Shown: piece by piece, positions 1-12,337 of the stretch
Layout of the letters: each line of letters opens with the position of its first letter
Position numbering within the stretch: position 1 is the first letter of the stretch
Assembly: GCA_030549775.1 (NCBI GenBank)
Contig: CM060171.1
Span: 9,111,289-9,175,288 of the forward strand
Direction: 5' to 3'
DNA: 64,000 nucleotides
Origin: Tamarix chinensis
Lineage: Eukaryota; Streptophyta; Magnoliopsida; Caryophyllales; Tamaricaceae
Notes under the pieces: model-generated
The model's input: only the letters and a program-made list of their open reading frames with translations
Told to the model about the DNA's origin: nothing
The model's database searches: none
Translations under genes and position numbers: made by a program

Positions 1-173
1 TAATTAGCTAAAATACTCAAATTTCTCCTAATTAAAATACTTATAAATTTCTTCTTAATTTGCCCTAATTAATTTTCTTTTTACTTTAATAAAAATAATT
101 TATTTAATTAATTTTTTCTAAAAAAATCTTATTTAACTATAATTTTTAAAATTAGAATTTTTGAGGCATTTCA
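1..173 (-). mobile_element. Terminal (U3-end) fragment of a minus-oriented Del/Tekay-like LTR
   Basis: The AT-rich text resembles the last ~190 bases of the minus LTRs that end at 39193 and 46278: runs built on 'aaatactcaaatt', 'cttcttaatttgccctaatt' and 'aaaattagaatttttgaggc'. It stops at a degenerate terminus, GGCATTTCA, at 173. The rest of the element lies left of the window. Assignment is by visual similarity only. Confidence 0.6.
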
Positions 174-335
174 GGTACAGAAAGGCATTATATATGAAAG
201 ATTATATGGTAACTCTAGTCCTATTATAAAAAAAAGTCATATTTGTATAGTATAACTGAAATAACAATAAAAAATAACATTATCAGCATGGATATTCTAA
301 GTTGAAAATAAAACCAATCCAGCGTCCTTACATTC

Positions 336-356
336 ACTAGTACAAAAATGCGCTAC
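336..356 (+). other. Possible CACTA (En/Spm) terminal sequence
   Basis: CACTAGTACAAAAATGCGCT resembles the start of plant CACTA terminal inverted repeats (CACTA followed by an A-run and TGCGC). No matching inverted end or 3-bp target duplication was found nearby, so this may be a broken end or chance. Confidence 0.25.
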
Positions 357-1419
357 ATTGATTATATACAAGGGTGACCCCAACCCAACAAAAGCAACAT
401 CATTATTGTAAGCAAACATAGGATTTGTTATTAATATTTTTACACTTGGGATGAGATAGCACTACCTTGGCACATTTATATGGAATCTATCGTTGTGTGT
501 TTATACAGCTAGGCACTAAGTATACATTGAGAATTGTGAATAACAACCACCTTTATAACCTTCAAAAATATAATGAGCTTTAGAAAAATGTCATGATATT
601 TTTCTTATTGGATATTGAATGTTTAAATTTAATGCTATATTTTGTTTCAAAAATTTAATGCTATGTTTTATATTATAGTACCACTCATCCTCCTCCTCCA
701 TTTCTTTGAAAATCAAATCTCATTTGTCATTCCATTCTTTGGTCATCTTTTTTTTTTCATTTATTTATATTTGCTTTAGTAAGATGCAAATGAAGAGTTT
801 TTTTTTTTTGCATTCATACCCGATATATGAAGATGATGTGATTTGTATAAAGTTATTAATTTGTTGCCAATTTGTCCCAAATATAATAAATGCTCTACCC
901 TTTTTATTCTTCTTTCTTCCAATGTATAAACTTCCATTTAGGTAGAGATAACAAAGGAAAGAATAGGGTTAGTTTTTGTCCAAGGTTAGGCTTCTCAATG
1001 ACTATAACAGTTGCCACAAGAATCATTTTCATCAACTTGTCTCAAATGTAAATTTTGTTTGTAATCGATGATGATATATTGCAATTACAAGTAAAGTTAT
1101 GTTCTATTGTATTTTTAAATTTATTTTGATAACTTTTTTTATCAATTTCCATATTTTTTTTTACCTATTTCTAAATCAATAGAAAACGTTAAAAAATGTT
1201 TAGATGAACCAAAATGGTTATTCATCAACTTATACTAATTATATATATTCTAGGAACTGTTCAAAGTCATGTATTTTAAAAATTGTTAGCAACTAGGTAA
1301 TTGGAATGACAAATCTAATAATTGTGTGTTGGTTATTGATGATAGTTTAATAAATTATTGTAAAGGTAGGGATAGTATAAAAAAGGCTTTAAACTTTAAC
1401 CACCAATGTATAATCTAAC

Positions 1420-1443
1420 ATATATATATATATATATATATAT
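1420..1443. repeat. (TA)n microsatellite
   Basis: An uninterrupted TA dinucleotide run of about 12 units. Confidence 0.9.
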
Positions 1444-1524
1444 TTTATGGATAGAAGTTGAAAATTAGAATCCTAAGTGAACACAAATCATTTTATTATA
1501 AATACTAGTATCATTCACAGATCT

Positions 1525-4500
1525 TGTAATACCCTAATATTTTGAGTAACATAATTTATTTATGATTGGTAATAGTGGAAATTAAATTTTCTTAGTTTGG
1601 GAATTTATCATATATTTGTAGAGCTTTGAAACTCTAATTGCATTATTGAAATATTTTGTTCACGATTTCTTGTCATTTCTCACGATTTTTTATTCTATGA
1701 GACTTTCGAGCAACTTTTAGTCTAGACACTTTTGAAACTATTCATTTGTGTGGGTATTTAGAATTTTAGCATTTTTTTGTTGTCATTTTTTTACCACAAT
1801 TTTCTTTCTCAAATCTTATCATAAACTTACGAGACTTGATCCTAACATTTCATTATTGTTTATTATGGATAAGAACCTCTAATTCCCCCTAATTTCGTGA
1901 TCCCTTGATTTTAGAAGAAAAAATGGATGTTTCTTCCTCAGCTATGATTTTACCATTTTACCATTAGCTAATTTATCTTCTTTCTTTCTAAGTCATTCAC
2001 TTTGTGATACAAATGAATATAAGCTAAAAATTCCTCCCGCCCCCTATGTGGTTCCTCCTTACATGGCTTTGGCCAATTTGAGTTTGGTATCCTTTATAAA
2101 AATGACTCTTATGCCCTTACACCTTTAACTTAATTCCTAAGTTTCCTATACTTAGCTAACTTTGGTAATTTTATTTCTCCTTTATGCTTCTCATTTCTAC
2201 CACCCCTACCCTTTATTTCCCTCTAAAATTTATTGGCCTTCATGGCCCTTATCCCCCTTTGTTGAAGCTTGAATCCTTGCCACCATTTTGAGGATAAGTC
2301 ATTTCTCCTTCAATCATTTTTCCTTAGATATAATTTTTTGTGAGATTCTTTCTCTAGTCTTTTCTATGACCATTTTAAGTTTTATCTTGGTTATTTCCTT
2401 ATTTTAAGAGCTTAGATATTAAATCTAAGCCTCACAAACCATAAGTAAATAGAATTTACATGTATTATGTGCTTTGTTTCAAGGTTTAGCATGATTTTGT
2501 ATTGGGTTGGGGATTTAATGTTGGCATCAAATCTTGGATTGGTAGTTGGTTGATAGCTTGTAGATTTTTATGGTGGGTTTTTTGGGTTATTTGGACCAAT
2601 TTTGTTGTATAATATTTAGGTTTGAGCATGTTAGGGCCATATTTATCTCGATTGTGCATAAAAAGCATGAACTTGGTGATTTTGTGTTAGAATTCGCCAT
2701 GGAAATTATTTATGCGTTAGAATTATTTTTATGAAATTATAATGATAACACGTTTTTCCTTGGAATATTTGGAATAATTTTGTATAAAAGTTATCTCAAT
2801 TTAAGCATGATTAACATGGTTTAATTTTGGTTAAACTCTTAAAGCTTCAGGAGTTCCTAGAAAAATAAGTATTTTCTTCATTTTATTCAATGTATTCTTG
2901 TTATGTTCCAAGCGTTCTTGGATTAAAGACACCCTAATTACCCTATTTAATATTTATTTGATATTAATCACATTTTTATTAATAAAACATAAAAAAATGA
3001 CATAAATACCCCATAAAAGGCTTTTAGAATGAATTAGAGTCAAAGGTTGATCACAAACTTTAACCATTAACTTTTTGATCCTTGAAATGGTAATTGGGAA
3101 TAAATAGTAAATTTTAATATATAGTAAATTTTAGAAATAAAGTATTTTTAATTATTGAATTTAAGCTTTTCGGCATAAAATACTATTTTCCATCATTTGT
3201 AAAATAGTATTTTTTTAAAGAAAAGTTCTCATTTGACCCGTTTTAGAGTTTTGAGTTGTTTTCTACCATTAGTTTGGTCTTTTATGGCATCAAATGTGAT
3301 TCTTTAGGCTTTAAAGTATTTCCAGGACTTTAGATTAAAATTGTTTACACGATTGAGTATTATTTTACCATGTTTTCTTTTATGCCTTTGGTTTTAGTGT
3401 TTTAGCCATGCTCTTGTAAGCTTTTGTTAGCTTAATGTTTTGATTTATTTAGGCTTCATGCTTCGATCTGGTTTTCAATCCTTGGAATCATTTTGAGTGG
3501 TTTTTGGTATTTGATGAGTCGTGACTCATCTTATGTTGTTGTAACTTCTTCCTTATCTGAAAACTTGAAAGTGAGTGTTGTTATGTGTGAACCTTTATGT
3601 TCTTTGATTTGTTAATTGTGATAATTGTGAATAAAATGTTAATTATCAAAGTAAAAGATTTTGAGGTGGGAATGGGGTACTTTTTAGCTACCCTATAGAC
3701 GAGGTGGGAACCCTCAATTTGGTTTGGGGATTTATTGAGTGCCTCAACATCTCGACTAAGGTCCTATTTTACTATTTTTAGTTATTTGGACTTCTTAAAG
3801 AGTATCTATACTTAAGGATTAGGTGACTAAAGACGGGAGAGTATTTTTTTGCTTGGTGAGCATCAATATGACTAGGGTACAAAAGTATCTCTAAGTTACA
3901 TGTTGGAAAGGGTATTGTATTGCATTATGTGTGTTGGTACAACTATGGCACATCATGTGTATCCTCATGTTTTTTTTTGCATCCTCTCAAGTAATAAAAA
4001 ATGAAAACGTATGTGTGTTATTTTTTTTTGTAGTTGCATTATGTGCACCATCAATGTTGTGGAGATGTTAGTAGTTACCGTTATATACTACCATAGTTAT
4101 TGTTTTGGTAGGGGCATTATGTGCATTACCCTTGTTATTGAGTTGTTTTGATACGGTCATTATGTATACCACCCTTGTTGTTGAGTGATTTTGGTAATTG
4201 CATTATGTGTACTAGGCATTATGTATACCACCCTTGTTGTTGAGTTATTTTGGTAATTGCATTATGTGTACTATCCTTAGTTATTATTTGATTGTTTGAG
4301 ATTATTGGTAGTGTTGCATGTTGGTCCATGTATTATTTTGAGTTTATGCATGACCTTATTATGTTGTATTATATGAGAATTGTATTTTTTGAGCATGCCA
4401 GGGTTTAATTATTAATTTGCATTTGAAATTATGAGTATCATGATAACATGTTTTAGAGATTATTACTTATTATGGTGGTAGTGTGCCCTAGTGGTGTATT

Positions 4501-4966
4501 ATGTTAGGTTATTACAGTGTCATTATCACATATAAGTATGTGTTTGGTGAGCATGTTATTTGTTCAATATTAGGTGTGTCTAATCAATCAATTTTTACTA
4601 AACATATTTTTTTTCCTAAAATTTTTGGGTGCATGTGATATAGATAATATTGGAGTTTGAGTTTGAGTCAAAAAGTAGGGTTCCTGGTGCTTTGTTTTGT
4701 ATTGGGACTTTTTCATTTTTGTTCTTTTGTTTGGTTCGACTTATAACCTTGGATTAATATTTTATAATATAAAGAGTATTACCATGTAGCATTATTTCTC
4801 TTTTGTTATTTTTTTTATACCCATTCTTACATTTGCCATGAGTTAGGTGAACATATGCACCTCTCCTCATGATAGATGTGGCGATAACATCTATTGTTTT
4901 TGGTTTTAGCTTTCACATTATACTTTCAAAATGAACATTTTAAGTTAGAAAAATGAGGGTGTTATA
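1525..4966 (+). mobile_element. Solo LTR, Del/Tekay-like family (3.44 kb)
   Basis: It starts TGTAATACCC and ends GAGGGTGTTATA, the degenerate form of the TGTAACACCCC / GGGGTGTTACA ends seen across the window. The flanking bases are gatct (1520-1524) and gatcc (4967-4971), a 5-bp target duplication with one mismatch. No PBS, gag or pol follows, so it is a solo LTR left by LTR-LTR recombination. Its last kilobase shares local phrases with the other plus LTRs. The terminal substitutions and the mismatched TSD suggest an old insertion. Confidence 0.75.
4021..4280 (+). repeat. Imperfect ~59-bp tandem repeat inside the solo LTR
   Basis: Units begin 'cattatgtataccaccc' and end 'ttttggtaattg'. Two close copies start at 4158 and 4217 (period 59), with a more diverged copy upstream near 4100. 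It lies where other family members carry their own different minisatellites. Confidence 0.6.
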
Positions 4967-4971
4967 GATCC

Positions 4972-6068
4972 CTTATGTGTTCTCATCTTAAACATCATTG
5001 TCTACAAGTTTGATGTATTTTGTACGGCTTTGGATCTTTGCAAGAATCAATAGTAGGAAGAAAAAGCCTTTGTATATTGAATTTCATGAAAACAGTTTGC
5101 ACATCAATATATCCCAATTATGCAAGCTTAATTATCTATTTGTCCCAAATGGATGTTATTATTTTAAAGCATCCATTTTAGCCAAATTTTGGTGTCTCTT
5201 ACGTGTGTTCATTCACACACACAACTTGTAGGAAGGGTGAGAGTATTAGCAATTACAACCAAAGAAGTTGTAGAATACAATACCATTTATCAAATGATGG
5301 AATTTTCTAGTTCAAATCACATATAAGTTTATAATAGTTTGCAGTTGTGATTGAAAGTTATGGGAGTTGAAACTCGCATTTTTGGTAAAAAGTCCCAAAC
5401 TGCCAATAGACTTACATGTAGATACACAAAATAAATGCATATATATTCTCATGGTATAATGTTGTCAATTTGTCCCAAATGGTATATCTACTATATTATT
5501 TAACTAGAAATAAAAAATTACTACCATGGTAGATATGCGCTTTTGTATTTTTAACGTGATATTCACGATTGCCAAGTCCCTTTATATGGTTTCAACAATA
5601 ATTTTATTTAGGGAACCACCATTACATGATATTTTGTTGTTATGTATTTTCTTCCTTTTAAATAAATTTGATGTAGTTGGAATGCTAAAGTGTTTATTAA
5701 ATAAACTCATTTTTTTAATATAAATATACCATCATATCCATCCATTATTTGTTAATATCATATTGTGATATTTTGTTTTATTTTATTATTATTCCCTAAA
5801 AAATAATTTTGTTTTGCGTTCCCTTTTTTATGCCATTAGTAGATGACAAATAAAAAGTGAAAGCATTTATCAAATAATATGAAGATAATTTGTTTGTTAA
5901 TTTTCCCTAAATAAGTCAGTTTACTCATCATCTTGTCCCAAATGGAATATTATAAATTTATCTTCTATGTGGACAACTAATGTGACCTACGTTTCAAGTT
6001 AGATGTATTCCTCAATTTTATTCTACCGGAAATAATATTAAAAAAGAAAGGAAGTAAAATTACATTTT
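4972..6068. other. AT-rich intergenic sequence, no gene seen
   Basis: No protein-coding similarity was seen. The motif TTTGTCCCAAATGG recurs near 5140, 5468 and 5932. This is the right-hand continuation of 174-1524 across the solo LTR and abuts the copia LTR at 6069. Confidence 0.45.
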
Positions 6069-6402
6069 TGTTGCAATATTGAGAAACTCAAATATAGATA
6101 ATAAGATAAGATATATGGGGAAGATAGGAGATAATTTCTCATCCATTCATATGTTTGAGTTATATTTTATACAAAACTCACCATATCCCTTATATATAGT
6201 ATACATGCCTATTACATTCATTATGTGAGGAAGTTGGAGAATATGGAAGGTGGTGGATGATGTATCTAGTTGAGAAGTTATAGTAATAGTGGGAAAAGTT
6301 GTTACAGCTAATGGAAATAATAAGAGTATTAAACCTAGGGTTACATATAATATACATTCATAAATTGTACATCCATGATATGTAAATAAGATATTTGCAA
6401 TA
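6069..6402 (-). mobile_element. 3' LTR of the copia-like element
   Basis: Read on the minus strand it runs from TATTGCAAATATC to CAATATTGCAACA. It aligns along its whole length with 16563-16894, with many substitutions. The inner (high-coordinate) edge is followed by a purine tract, as expected of a 3' LTR. Confidence 0.65.
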
Positions 6403-6413
6403 CTCCTCATTGG
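6403..6413 (-). other. Polypurine tract of the copia-like element
   Basis: On the minus strand ATGAGGAG directly precedes the LTR start TATTGC. This is a weak version of the GAGGGGGAGTGTTG junction of plant copia elements, where plus-strand DNA synthesis is primed. Confidence 0.5.
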
Positions 6414-8600
6414 ATGTACATCTTTGAAATATTGCATTAATAAAACTTTGCCAAGAAAACCTAGTGGAGAAAAATCATGGCTAATAGAAAGATTACATTT
6501 TTCTCCCCTCAACTTAATATATCTCCTTTATATGTCATATTACGTATGATTCTGTTTATATGTACAAGCACACCTCTATAGTGCTTACATTTAAAACTTT
6601 GATGGTAAAAACCCTATCAAGGACAAAAAATTGGATTTTGACCAAAGATATGCGTCACCATATCGACTTTTAAAAATTTTCTTTACGAATACCTACTTAT
6701 ATTCAATTGGTATGACACCTTTCAAAAGTTGGACTTTTTGTCCATATAAATTAAGTTTATTCAGTTAATACATTTAACTATTTCAACTCATCAATCATTT
6801 ATCAAATGATATTCCATAATGAATTGAGAATAATTCTCACTTTTATCCATTATTAGTACTAACTATTCAGGTAAATACATCATCAATAACTACCTCATAC
6901 CATCTTACACCGGTGTAAGGCTAATTCATTTGGTGGCAAAATCTATTCTTATATTCTATCCATATGGACATGTCAACTCATTGTGGTAAGTTTTTTTTAT
7001 CCTTTTTAAGGAATATAACTCCTATTATGAGAGTTTAACTCTTTAGACCAATATCAAACACTTTTAGTTATTTATACCATACTTGCCATTAACTTATTTA
7101 AAGTCATAATAAGGACTTCTATGTGAGTTGGAAATTTATCCAAGACACTTAAGGCTTTCAAATTTCATTGGCCATAATAAACTTAAGTTGTAGCTGAGCT
7201 ACATCAAGCAAGTATAAGCACAAGCAAGTGCACTTTAATATTCCTTTAGGTCTATATATCATGGAAGATGTATTCTAATTGCCTATTTTCTTTATAATCT
7301 CAATCTCATCTTCTCCCCTATGAGGTTGAGGAAAAAAAACATTTATATCCCTCTTTATGGTTTAATTTCATATCCATAGGGGGTAGGCATATATAAGTCT
7401 CATCTAATTTTTTAAAGATTAGCATCATTTTCATCCCACTTGACATGACTTAATGGATAATGTGATATACAATATGTACATATCAAAAATCTTTACATGC
7501 ACATTGACATATCACTTTTAATCCTCACTAACAAGGTTATACAAATCAAATGTATAATCAATGACTTCGCTAGGTCATTATGCTTCCAACTTGAATTATT
7601 GATTACATTTTTATCCCAAATTGATAGCTAGCTACTCATTTTTGTGTCAATACGATAATATCAGTTGCAAAATATAACATATGACCTCACATTATTACAT
7701 AATCATATACCCTGGTATATTTATTTGGTCTACCTATGTCTACTTGAGTTCTATCAAGGACATGGGAGATTTTATGTTTTCTTGCATGAGAATGTCTTAA
7801 TTGTAAATTTGTCAATAATAATATGTCATTCATATAGGATCATCCATTAAAAGAATCTATAGGATTCTAAGTGGGTGTTCATGCAAGTTTTAATGATCTT
7901 GCCTATCATTGTTGCACTAATGTAATATCATTTCTCATACTACAAAGATAATATTTTATGGTCTACTAACTTTTGGTTAGTGACACCTTTTATTTATTTA
8001 TTATTAACATAAACTAAATGTATGTATTGTGCATTTATCTTGGGCTTCCTTCTAGGCTATCTTCATGATAACAAAACCATAAAATACTCATAGACCATAG
8101 TAAGTTCTCGAGTAACTTAGCTACAATATCATGCATAATTTTGTTATTGACTTGTTTCTTCAAGAAACCCTTTAATAGGTTTATTATGTCACATACACGT
8201 GTACATTCTTGTCAGTTATAAGCTCATAAAATACTTCATTATTAAAATAGACTATATAATAACATTTCAATTGGGTAAATAAATTTTCTAGATCATATTC
8301 AGGTTTATAAGACAAAAATTCATAGCCCCTACTGTAAAATTATTTATATCAAATGGAAAACTTTATGTTTTAACCATTAAACTAATAAATGAATAGGAAG
8401 CTTTGGGCTTCAACCATTAAACTACTTATTGGATAGGAATCTATAGGTTTCAACCATCAAATGCCTTTACCCACCAAATCTATAATATAATGGGGAGGCT
8501 ATTGTAAATACTCCTGCCATTAAGGTGGAGGAGGAGACATTACTATTGTAAATTTCAACCACTGCCAATAAAAAAATAGGTGCATAGTCTCATGAATAAG
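6414..8600 (-). other. Internal remnant of the copia-like element (3' part)
   Basis: Just inside the PPT the minus strand reads CTAGGTTTTCTTGGCAAAG, followed by TTTTATTAATGCA. I recognise this as the 'GGGTTTTCTTGGCAAGG...TTAATGAGGCA' segment near the 3' end of a group of plant copia elements. Beyond this no protein motif could be read. A TTTTATCCCAAATTG motif lies near 7607 and a short imperfect repeat ('caaccattaaactacttattggatagg') at 8360-8470. Confidence 0.45.
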
Positions 8601-9081
8601 TGTAATACCCCAAATTCTAGTTAACCCTAATCACAAGTAATTAATATCATAATCTAATTCTAATCTCAAAAAATTAACATTTCTATCTTACCCTAACTCC
8701 CTAATCCTAAATCTTACCCTTATCCTAATTTTTATTTCGGATTATTAATATATTTTCTAACTTAAACCTAACCCCAAATAATTAATTAATTAAATTATCC
8801 TAATACCCTAACCTAAATTATTTTAACTAAACCCAAATCTAAACACACACTTTTTCCTTTTTCTTCTCCTTTCTTTCTCTTATTTTATTCTATTTCTTCC
8901 TGCTGGTCCTTACCTCACATCACCTCTCCTCTCCTCTTCTCTTCTTCTTGTGTGCACGCCTTCCCTTTCAATCCTATCCCTCTACTCCCCATCAACTTTC
9001 TCCTCCTCAATTCCAGGGTCGGGGGTTGAAATTCTTTCTAGATCACCTTACCTCTCCTCTACCTTTTCCTACATGCATGTG

Positions 9082-9090
9082 TATATATAA
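9082..9090 (+). promoter_or_regulatory. TATA box of the outer LTR
   Basis: TATATATAA lies after a pyrimidine/GC-richer block and about 480 bp inside the LTR, in the same relative order as the TATA boxes at 25089, 38343 and 45445. The nested LTR begins only 25 bp downstream. Confidence 0.5.
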
Positions 9091-9731
9091 GGCACTTTTA
9101 ATGCTTGAATCTACCGTAACACCCCAAATTTTTGTTTATTCTAATTCCATATCATTATTACCCTAATTTGATTCTAATCTCAATAAAATCTTATGATAGC
9201 CTTAATTGAATGTCTTAATCCTGAAATCTTAATAAAATTCGAATCTTTATCCCGGATGCACCATATTTTGTAACCCGATCTTAAATCCACTAAAATTTAT
9301 CACTAATCCTACCTATTTTGGCTAATCTAAAATTATATAAAAATAATATAAAACCTTTTGTCCTTTTTTTTTCCTTTCTCCTTTCTCCCATCATCCTTGC
9401 CGTAAAGTTTGACTATCTTAGTCTTGCAACTTGCAATTGCACCATCTCCCATCACACCTCTATAGCCACCGTCATCCATCATCCCTCACCCATTTTCTTC
9501 TTCTTAAGTTGCTTGACATACACACACACACACTCCCCTGCCATTTTCTTTCTCACATAACATACTCTTACACACCATCATTATCTCTTGCTGTACCCTC
9601 TACAATTTCACCCCAACGCACACAACCATCACCTCCCAGTCACCTTCATTGAAAATCTCCACTGCCATCCCTTATGCCCAACCTACATCCTCTACCATTT
9701 TCTTTCACCTGTTTCCACGCCCCATATTCAT

Positions 9732-9755
9732 ACACACACACACACACACACACAC
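9732..9755. repeat. (CA)n microsatellite
   Basis: An uninterrupted CA run of 12 units inside the nested LTR. Confidence 0.9.
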
Positions 9756-9843
9756 TACTTCACTCTCCTTCCTTCCTATTTAGTTTATGCCAGTTCTTGC
9801 CTACACTCTATCCAAAATAGCCTATACGAGCTCCCTTTCCTTT

Positions 9844-10004
9844 CTTCTTCTTCTTCTTCTTCTTCTTCTTCTTCTTCTTCTTCTTCTTCTTCTTCTTCTT
9901 CTTCTTCTTCTTCTTCTTCTTCTTCTTCTTCTTCTTCTTCTTCTTCTTCTTCTTCTTCTTCTTCTTCTTCTTCTTCTTCTTCTTCTTCTTCTTCTTCTTC
10001 TTCT
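9844..10004 (+). repeat. (CTT)n microsatellite, about 54 units
   Basis: A perfect pyrimidine trinucleotide run of about 160 bp. It opens all three frames on each strand (poly-Ser/Leu and poly-Glu/Lys), which explains the ORFs at 9588-10248; none looks like a gene. Confidence 0.95.
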
Positions 10005-11635
10005 TTCTTCCCGTGTGGTTGTGCCTTGTTTTGCACGACCGAACCACCATTTTCACCACCATCACCATTGTATGCCACCACGCACCGCCCATCGATCGGT
10101 GGACCGACCATTAAGGCCACCTCATCCTTCCCCTTTGCCGTCACCGGCCATCACCGCCAACCACCATAGTTTTTCCCTCTCTTTACCTTTATTACGTTAC
10201 GTTTTTATAAAATGCACGGTCGTGCAACACAAAAATTCCTTATCGTAAACCCGTACAACCTTGCACACCTTGTCCATGCACCCTTGCAAGACATTTCGTA
10301 TGCCTATGAGCATCTGTTTAAATAAAGTCTGTGCTGCCAGTGATCGAGCATGACTATTCCACTTCACACAGCCTAGCCGTGCACGATTCCAACTCTTGAC
10401 CTGGGTGTGCACTACTTGCAACACGCACGTGTAACTCCCCATTTTGGTCGTGTACCCCTATTTTCACACCAAACCTTATCCAAACACCACCAAATTTTCA
10501 CCATAGCTCCACCATACATTCCACCACACATCCACACAACTCAAGCCTCCATTTAACCCCGATTATTTTCATTTCTACCCTCCTTTACCTTAATCTTTCC
10601 CTTAGTTATACTCTTCAAACCTAACCATGTATTATGTTATTTTTCGTAGGTGATATTCTGGTGATCTCGGAGGAGGAGGTCTAGGATTTACGTGCTTAGA
10701 GCCTAGTGTCCTACTTGGTAAGAATACTACTTGATGTTTTAGGGTTGTTATTTGCTTATATGGTTATATGAATTTTCATGACATTGTTGCTATGTGATTT
10801 AATGTATGTTGTTAATGATATTTTATGATTATATGGAATATGTGTTTGACCGAAAGTAAGAATGGGTAAGAAGTATGGATATGATTTTATTATGATAATG
10901 ACGTATTTGTGGGAAAGATATTGTATGGCATGAAATTTAGGCTAAATGAGCTATGCTAAGTGGACAAAAGCATATTTATGAGGTATGATGATAAATGATG
11001 AATTTGGGAAAATAATGGTTGTTGAAGGTATGAGGTTTTATAAAATAAAGGCTATTTGTTATCCTTAAGGGCATTTTGGTTATTATGGGTTAATATGGAT
11101 ATTTTGGTATTGTGGGTTAATATGGATATTTTGTAAAGTGTTAGATGGATTAAAATATGATAATGATATCCTAAGAAATGTTTTAGAAGGATTATTGTTC
11201 GTCTTAGGTCCTTCAAAATGAGATATTGATCTCATTAGGGCACAGTGACCTAAAATGATAATCTTAGCATTCCATGTGTAAATCCCTAGGGTTAATCCAC
11301 CATTCTGAATATATTGCTAATGTTGTCATTATAGGGATGTATATTGAACTTGGTATTTAGGGTTTCGGCAATTCTATGAGTAGTACCTTCGGATAAGATT
11401 ATTATTGTATGTGCACAACGTGGGAGTTAGAACATGAATTACGGGTATGATAAATTTTTGATGATATTTGAGAATGATATATTATAATTTGTGGTTGAAT
11501 AATCAATATGAGGGAATAATGTTAGGAGTGTGGAATTAGGGTTTGAGGAGATTAAGGATCTTGACCCGCGTAATGTGTTTATCTACCTCAATGTGTTCAA
11601 TGCCTGTACATCAATCATGAATAATATAATAATCA

Positions 11636-12170
11636 TTTAAAGTGGAAGAGTACATGAGTAGGGCCAAGGTGATATTTTTATATTCCGTTCCAGTGGAGAT
11701 AATCGGGAGCATTTTGTCCTCAGAATATGATGTTTTTAAATATCCGTTCCACCAGAGATAATAGTAGCTCGGGAGAATTTTTCTCCGAGAAGATGATGTT
11801 TTTAAATATCTGTTCTACCATAGATAATAGTGTCTCAAGAGCATTTTGCTCTAAGAAGGTATTTCAATCATTTCCACCAGATTAAGAATAGTGGGCCCTA
11901 TGCTCATTGTGAATGAAAATATAATTGTATAACATATGGATATGACACTAATGTTAAAGTGGAAGAATACATGAGTCGGGACTAAGGTGATATTTTTATA
12001 TATGTTCCACTAGAGATAATAGTGGCTCAAGAGCGTTTTGCCCCAAGAAGGTGATGTTTTCATATCTATTCCATCGGATGATAATAGTGGCTCAGGTGTG
12101 TTGTCCCTAAGAAGGTGCTTCAAACTGTTCCACCGGTTTAAGAATAGTGGGATTCCTGAACTCAATGTAT
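11636..12170 (+). repeat. Paired-palindrome array, nested LTR copy
   Basis: Four or more units carry 'gttccaccagagataatagt' variants separated by 'gggagcattttgtcc'-type spacers. Each block is introduced by TTAAAGTGGAAGA. It is homologous to the arrays at 14040, 28140, 35290 and 55668. Confidence 0.65.
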
Positions 12171-12318
12171 ATAAAATAATGAAAATGGTATATCTAATAA
12201 AGAGGCCTAGATCAGTGTTTACCTTATGAGATGTATCATTTATTTGAATTTGTAATTATCACCTATTGTGAATGCATGTGTTATTTGTATCCCTAATTCA
12301 TTAGTATTATTCCCTTGC

Positions 12319-12337
12319 TCAGTATGTAGCGTATTGA
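12319..12337 (+). other. Conserved LTR hairpin, nested LTR copy
   Basis: TCAGTATG-TAG-CGTATTGA pairs over 8 positions with two G-T wobbles. It has the same place and the same TAG loop as the perfect hairpin at 28722. Confidence 0.6.

Larger units (their letters stand above)
174..1524. other. AT-rich intergenic sequence, no gene seen
   Basis: No ORF here resembles a known protein; the longest (706-945) is low-complexity F/S/L. It holds a CACTA-terminus-like string near 336, a (TA)n tract, and two copies of a dispersed motif resembling 'ttgtcccaaatg' near 868 and 1035. Before the insertion of the solo LTR at 1525-4966 it was continuous with 4972-6068. Confidence 0.5.

Noticed and set aside
706..945. 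Possible small host gene (79 codons)
   Set aside because: F/S/L-rich translation in AT-rich DNA, no recognisable motif and no exon-like continuation. The same holds for the ORFs at 4998, 5526, 7665, 12605, 15456 and 20203.
6147..6512. 121-codon minus-strand ORF as a gene
   Set aside because: It spans the PPT and LTR of the copia-like element; its first residues translate the non-coding GGTTTTCTTGGCAAAG segment.
9588..10248. Overlapping ORFs of 193, 153, 119 and 94 codons on both strands
   Set aside because: They exist only because the (CTT)n run has no stop in any frame (poly-Ser, poly-Leu, poly-Glu, poly-Lys); the flanks show no protein similarity.
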